DNA from: Ardenticatenaceae bacterium
Lineage (GTDB): Bacteria; Chloroflexota; Anaerolineae; Promineifilales; Promineifilaceae
NCBI GenBank assembly: GCA_020634315.1
Contig: JACKBV010000006.1
Coordinates: 124,001 to 188,000, forward strand
DNA length: 64,000 bases
Reading direction: 5' to 3'
Below are positions 60,319 through 64,000 of the stretch, in pieces. Every line of letters begins with the position of its first letter. Positions within the stretch are counted from its first letter, which is position 1. A program made the position numbers and the translations under genes. The notes beneath the pieces were generated by a model, which was given only the letters and a program-made list of their open reading frames with translations, did not search any database and was not told the DNA's origin.

Positions 60319-61143
60319 ATGACCTACGTTGTTTTTTCAGATATTGACGGTACGTTGATTGATTTTCAAACGTATGCGGTGGATGAGGTGGCAACGGCCG
60401 TTGCCCAGCTCATCGCCGCGCACATTCCGCTGATCCTTTGCTCCTCCAAAACGCGTGCCGAGCAGCAATATTACCGCGACCTGCTGCACATCGCTGACCC
60501 GTTCATCGTCGAAAATGGCAGCGCCATCTTTGTGCCGCAACGGTATTTCCCGTGGGCAGCAGGCGGGCGGCTGTTGGATGGCTATGAGGTGCTGGAATTG
60601 GGGATAGACGTGACGCATATTCGCGCGGCCCTGGCTGCTGTCCGCGCGGCTACCGGCATCACCTTTCAAACCTACGCAGATTTGTCTGTGGCCGAAGTCA
60701 GCCAGATCACCGGACTGGACAGGGTTGCGGCGGCGCGGGCGCAGCAGCGCGAATACAGCGCGACCATTGTGACGCCATTAACGCCGCCCATGTTGCAAAC
60801 ATTGCGTGCGGCTTTGGCCGCCTATGGCTTAATGTTGGTGTCGGGGGGCAAGTTTCACACTGTGACGTCGGCGCAAAGTGATAAGGGAACGGCCGTTACC
60901 CATCTTACCCAGCTCTTCCAGCGCCATTTTGGGGATGTGACAACCATTGGCCTTGGCGACAGCGCCAACGACGCGCCGCTGTTGGCGGCAGTAGATCGCC
61001 CTTACCTGGTGCAAAAGCCGGGCGGCATCTGGCAAGATATGGGTGACTTAGCGGTGAATCGGGTAACGGCCGTTGGTCCGGCCGGTTGGCGGCAGGTTGT
61101 GATGGCGCTGGCTCCCCCCGCCTCAAATTTGCGCCATCATTGA
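60319..61143 (+). CDS. mpgP: mannosyl-3-phosphoglycerate phosphatase
   Basis: A HAD-superfamily phosphatase of 274 residues with FSDIDGTLIDF (nucleophile Asp), LILCSSKTRAEQQYY, FIVENGSAIFVP and GLGDSANDAPLLAAVDRP. The MPG-phosphatase subgroup removes phosphate from mannosyl-3-phosphoglycerate. Clustering with mpgS supports this. ATG 60319 was chosen because it begins at the conserved strand; TTG 60310 is possible. No clear ribosome site exists behind the upstream hairpin. It converges on rph with a seven-base overlap. Confidence 0.9.
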   Translation: MTYVVFSDIDGTLIDFQTYAVDEVATAVAQLIAAHIPLILCSSKTRAEQQYYRDLLHIADPFIVENGSAIFVPQRYFPWAAGGRLLDGYEVLELGIDVTHIRAALAAVRAATGITFQTYADLSVAEVSQITGLDRVAAARAQQREYSATIVTPLTPPMLQTLRAALAAYGLMLVSGGKFHTVTSAQSDKGTAVTHLTQLFQRHFGDVTTIGLGDSANDAPLLAAVDRPYLVQKPGGIWQDMGDLAVNRVTAVGPAGWRQVVMALAPPASNLRHH

Positions 61144-61859
61144 ATTTGCAATGCGCGGCGTTGGTGCGTGACCAGTTCGCCAATACCGGCAGCGGCGAGA
61201 TCAACCAGTTCGTCTAACTGTGCGCGTGGGAATGGGGCTTTTTCGGCCGTGCCTTGCACTTCAATCAGCTCGCCAGTGGCTGTCATCACGACGTTGAAAT
61301 CGACAGCGGCGGCGACATCCTCGCCATAAGCCAGGTCAAGCAGCGGTGTGCCATCTACAATGCCCACACTGATGGCGGCAATCTGGTGGGTGAGGACAGT
61401 GGCGGGCAGGTTGCCTGCTTCAATGAGCGGGCGCAGCGCCAGATTCACGGCGACCCAACCGCCGCAAATGGCCGCCGTGCGTGTGCCGCCATCCGCTTGC
61501 AGCACATCGCAATCTACAATTAGCTGCCGTTCGCCAAGTGCTTCAAGGTCTACCGCCATGCGTAAACTGCGCCCGATCAGGCGCGAGATTTCTTGGGTGC
61601 GTCCTTTGGGCCAGCGTTGTTCGCGTTGGCTGCGGCGGTGTGTGCTGCGTGGCAGCATCGCATATTCGGCGGTTAGCCAGCCGTGCGGCTTGGACTGGTG
61701 GCGCAGCCAGGGCGGGAGCGATTCATCAACAGTGACGTTGCAAAGAACGTGGGTGTTGCCAAATTTAGCGAGAACAGACCCTTCGGCCCAGGCGGTGAAG
61801 TGGGTGTCGAAGCTGATGGGGCGCAGGTGGTTGGGGAAACGGCCGTCTAAACGAGTCAT
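61137..61859 (-). CDS. rph: ribonuclease PH
   Basis: A 240-residue exoribonuclease with RPISFDTHFTAWAEGSVLAKFGNTHVLC, SQREQRWPKGRTQEISRLIGRSLR (phosphate-binding arginines, read in shorter blocks), VDCDVLQADGGTRTAAI and VDFNVVMTATGELIEVQGTAE. It trims tRNA 3' ends using phosphate. AAGGAG is upstream of ATG 61859; the frame continues to 61934 without another good start. It overlaps the end of mpgP by seven bases. Confidence 0.96.
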   Translation of the reverse strand: MTRLDGRFPNHLRPISFDTHFTAWAEGSVLAKFGNTHVLCNVTVDESLPPWLRHQSKPHGWLTAEYAMLPRSTHRRSQREQRWPKGRTQEISRLIGRSLRMAVDLEALGERQLIVDCDVLQADGGTRTAAICGGWVAVNLALRPLIEAGNLPATVLTHQIAAISVGIVDGTPLLDLAYGEDVAAAVDFNVVMTATGELIEVQGTAEKAPFPRAQLDELVDLAAAGIGELVTHQRRALQIQ

Positions 61860-62221
61860 AGAGGCTCCTTTTTCTGTCAGGATTATTTTTGCTATCAGAA
61901 TTGATAGCCGATTGTAGCACAGAGTTTGTGTCAAAGCGGCCGTAACTGGTGGTCGGTGGTTCGCTGCCGGTCATCGCTGACTGATTCCCAATGTGATTTC
62001 TCGCGAATTGAACAGTGGCTTTTGTGACCGGTGGTACAGCTTTCGCCGGGCAAAGCCATCCTTACACAACCCTTACATTTCCTTTACGTGCCTCTTGTAA
62101 TCCCCTGTTATTATCATAAATGTCATAAAAACAAGATTTCATTGGCGTGGCACGTGACCACGAGTAAACCCTTGCAGTGTGATTTAACCCAATGCGCTGC
62201 ATGACTTGAGGAGTAATGCAC
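61860..62221. promoter_or_regulatory. divergent intergenic region with a TGTCATA site
   Basis: The 362-base region separates rph from the sulfur-transfer genes. AATGTCATAAAAAC (62119-62132) matches the half-site upstream of the ArsR and cytochrome genes. Further right, CGTGG CACGTGA CCACG near 62145-62161 is a short inverted repeat. GAGGAG at 62208-62213 is the ribosome site of the next gene. No ORF of note is present. Confidence 0.4.
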
Positions 62222-63406
62222 ATGACTATTACAGAAAAATTGGAAATTGGCGTCGCTCCCCGGCGAATTGAGGATGTATATGCAGATTTGCTGCAAGATA
62301 AGCAGCGTGTCATTGTGGACGTGCGTAATCGGGATGATTTTGCGCGTTGGCGGGTAGACGGCCGTTCCTCTTTACAAATCGTCAATATCCCTTACTTCGA
62401 CTTTATCGAAGAAGAGGATGAATCCGTCGCCCAGGTTCCGGCTGCTGATGAGGTGCTGGTTGTTTGCGCCAAAGAAGGATCATCGCAGTACGTCGCCGAG
62501 ATTTTGCAAGAGCGGGGCATCAACGCCACCTATCTGGCAGAGGGCATTCTCAGTTGGGGCGGTTTGTACGACACACGCACTGTCGTCGATGCGCCATTTG
62601 GCAAAGTTATCCAGGTAGCCCGTCCTGCACGCGGCGACCTCAGCTTTGTGGTCATTAGCGAGGGGCAGGCGGCTATCGTCGATCCGCTGCGCCACATTGA
62701 CAACTATTTGCAGGTTGTCCATGACGAGCGTGCAACCCTGACGCACATTTTTGATACCCATGCCCATGCTGATCACATTAGCGGTGGCCCGGCATTGGCG
62801 GCAGAAACGGGCGCAGCTTACTTTTTGCATCCCTACGACGCCATTCATCCACTGGATATGCTGCCCGCAACATTACCCTATAACTATCTGGCCGATGGAC
62901 AGACTTTCCAGGTCGGGCAGTTTACCGTGAAGGTAATCTGGTTTCCTGGGCATACGTTGGGGCAGGTGAACTATCTGTTTACCGCGCCAACGGGGCAGAC
63001 TTATTTGTTTACGGGAGATGGCATCTTCTTGCGCAGTTTCGGCCGTCCAGACCTGGGTGGTCGGGGTGAAGCATGGACGCCCATTCTCTACGCCAGCCTT
63101 TATGAGCGCCTGCCGCAGCATGTCAATGATGACACCTTAATTTTGCCTGCTCATTTCAGCACGCTGGACGAAAGCGCGGAAGATGGCATTTTTGCTGCGT
63201 CGTATGGTCAGGTGAAAGAGCAAAATGAGGCATTGAAGCCGCGCACTTTGGCGGAGTTTACGGAGTATGTATTGGGCAATTTGCCGACTTTTCCCAAGGA
63301 ATATGTGGAAATTAAGCGGGTGAATGCTGGTTTAATACAGCCTGATGAAGAGTTAGCAAGTGAGTTAGAATTGGGCAAAAATATTTGTGCGTTAGCTGAC
63401 GCTTAA
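62222..63406 (+). CDS. rhodanese-metallo-beta-lactamase fusion (persulfide dioxygenase-like)
   Basis: Residues about 15-112 form a rhodanese domain with the active cysteine in LVVCAKEGSSQ. Residues about 125-395 are an MBL-fold domain with the metal motif DTHAHADHISGG, GHTLGQVNYL and LFTGDGIFLRSFGRPDLGG, as in ETHE1/SdoA and related MBL enzymes. Such fusions oxidise or pass on sulfane sulfur. ATG 62222 is eight bases from GAGGAG; ATG 62216 is only two bases from it. TusA- and DsrE-type genes follow in the same direction, forming a sulfur-trafficking group. Confidence 0.9.
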   Translation: MTITEKLEIGVAPRRIEDVYADLLQDKQRVIVDVRNRDDFARWRVDGRSSLQIVNIPYFDFIEEEDESVAQVPAADEVLVVCAKEGSSQYVAEILQERGINATYLAEGILSWGGLYDTRTVVDAPFGKVIQVARPARGDLSFVVISEGQAAIVDPLRHIDNYLQVVHDERATLTHIFDTHAHADHISGGPALAAETGAAYFLHPYDAIHPLDMLPATLPYNYLADGQTFQVGQFTVKVIWFPGHTLGQVNYLFTAPTGQTYLFTGDGIFLRSFGRPDLGGRGEAWTPILYASLYERLPQHVNDDTLILPAHFSTLDESAEDGIFAASYGQVKEQNEALKPRTLAEFTEYVLGNLPTFPKEYVEIKRVNAGLIQPDEELASELELGKNICALADA

Positions 63407-63424
63407 GATGAGGAGACGATTGCA

Positions 63425-63676
63425 ATGAGTGTTACTTTTGACGAATTGTTAGATGTGAAAGGAGCCAAATGTCCGATGCCTTTGGTGAAGAGCCGCAAGG
63501 CGGTGAACAACCTGGGTGTGGGGCAGGTGTTAAAGGTGGTGGCGACGGATCGTGGTTCTGTTGCTGATTTCCAGGGGTGGGCTAAAACGGCCAAAAATAT
63601 TGAATTGGTGGCGCAGGAAGAGGGTGCGGATAACGGCGACACGGTGTATGTTCATTATTTGCGGCGCACGAAGTAG
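63425..63676 (+). CDS. TusA-family sulfurtransferase
   Basis: An 83-residue protein with the TusA signature KGAKCPMPLVKSRKAVNNL, where the cysteine carries persulfide sulfur, and GQVLKVVATDRGSVADFQGWAK. TusA-like carriers pass sulfur between rhodaneses, DsrE proteins and biosynthetic or oxidative enzymes. GAGGAG precedes ATG 63425. It is 18 bases after the rhodanese-MBL gene and likely co-transcribed. Confidence 0.93.
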   Translation: MSVTFDELLDVKGAKCPMPLVKSRKAVNNLGVGQVLKVVATDRGSVADFQGWAKTAKNIELVAQEEGADNGDTVYVHYLRRTK

Positions 63677-63686
63677 TCAACGACAG

Positions 63687-63713
63687 ACGGCCGTTTCTAC
63701 GGGAAACGGCCGT
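63687..63713 (+). terminator. hairpin built from two inverted ACGGCCGT copies
   Basis: ACGGCCGTTTC (63687-63697) pairs with GAAACGGCCGT (63703-63713) around five bases. T-run is short, and the next gene starts only 35 bases later in the same direction, so it may attenuate rather than end transcription. Confidence 0.5.
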
Positions 63714-63747
63714 TTGCTGTAAATCACTGGATTGAGGAGGTTGGGAA

Positions 63748-64000
63748 ATGGCGTTAGATGAGATGGTGATGACTCAAATGAATGGTGCAGCTGCGCCTGC
63801 TTACGATGTGTCTGCCTTGTTGGCACGCATCGAAGCATTGGAACAGCGCGTCGGCGAATTGGAAGAATCCCCAGCACAAGACATCGAGGATCGTCTGGCA
63901 ATGGTTATCTTTTCCGGCGATCTGGACAAGGCGATTGCCTCGTTCATCATTGCCACCGGCGCGGCGGCAATGGGCCTGGATGTCTCCATGTTTTTCACAT
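63748..64000 (+). CDS. DsrE/DsrF-like family protein, 3' end outside window
   Basis: The first 84 codons start with ATG behind GAGGAGG. A short coiled segment (LLARIEALEQRVGELEE) is followed by LAMVIFSGDLDKAIASFIIA and TGAAAMGLDVSMFFT, characteristic of DsrE2-type proteins often encoded beside TusA. They bind or transfer sulfane sulfur. Most of the gene lies outside the window. Confidence 0.88.
   Translation, partial: MALDEMVMTQMNGAAAPAYDVSALLARIEALEQRVGELEESPAQDIEDRLAMVIFSGDLDKAIASFIIATGAAAMGLDVSMFFT

Noticed and set aside
377..63714. AACGGCCGTT as remnants of a transposon or REP element
   Set aside because: Only about 10-14 bases are shared between copies; flanks are unrelated and many copies are in conserved coding positions.
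1..64000. tRNA, rRNA, tmRNA genes, prophage or IS elements
   Set aside because: None was recognised on either strand by eye; a covariance search would be needed to exclude small RNAs.

Overview
The window looks like a chromosomal segment of a Chloroflexota bacterium, most likely a filamentous Anaerolineae-type lineage. This is inferred from lipoproteins with VEVTR-type or TPTPT linkers, an exported protein ending in a YLPVIL-type tail, a sigma/anti-sigma pair with a DUF5667-like region, a mannosylglycerate cluster, and moderate GC content. No rRNA, tRNA, CRISPR array, transposase or prophage gene was recognised. Most proteins were identified from family motifs read by eye, so product names are family-level unless a symbol is given.

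Layout. 1-2.0 kb: an SHMT-GcvT fusion, cut by the left edge. 2.6-10.4 kb (+): an HDAC-like hydrolase, an ArsR-type regulator, then an apparent sulfur operon with an octahaem tetrathionate-reductase-family cytochrome, a seven-haem cytochrome c fused to a cytochrome b membrane domain, and two YeeE/YedE transporters, the second with a degenerate rhodanese domain. 10.7-14.2 kb (-): a lipoprotein with four rhodanese domains and a twelve-haem lipoprotein cytochrome interrupted by an in-frame UGA that is followed by a SECIS-like hairpin. 14.5-18.7 kb (+): a LysR regulator and an octahaem cytochrome/FeS/NrfD quinone-linked complex. 18.9-23.5 kb (+): two decahaem lipoproteins, each an internal duplication. 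23.6-26.6 kb (-): a NapC-like multihaem protein and an octahaem lipoprotein with a collagen-like stalk. Together eight loci carry about 72 haem-attachment motifs between 4 and 27 kb.

27-42.6 kb is mostly housekeeping and miscellaneous: scpB, rluB, cmk, a DUF512 radical-SAM-like protein, hydrolases, phosphatases, a class III cyclase, a VWA/solute-binding protein and an AspT-type transporter. 42.6-46 kb holds a large exported beta-propeller protein. 46.1-50.1 kb (-) is a six-gene run with paaABCD (phenylacetyl-CoA epoxidase without paaE), a VOC protein and a double-hotdog thioesterase. 50.3-54.5 kb (+): a membrane protein, a lytic transglycosylase and an ECF sigma/anti-sigma pair. 54.7-61.1 kb (+): an LLM oxidoreductase and a mannosylglycerate cluster (mpgS, GH38, mpgP), convergent with rph. 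62.2-64 kb (+): rhodanese-MBL, TusA and DsrE-like genes, again sulfur-trafficking, running off the right edge.

Two features cut across the genes. The palindrome AACGGCCGTT recurs about 44 times by my hand count, where roughly 0.1 would be expected by chance. It sits inside coding regions (giving ETAV, NGRF or RPF in proteins) and inside terminator stems. It is absent from 14.08 to 27.81 kb, the main cytochrome block. A TATGACA/TGTCATA half-site recurs upstream of the sulfur and cytochrome genes and suggests a shared regulator.
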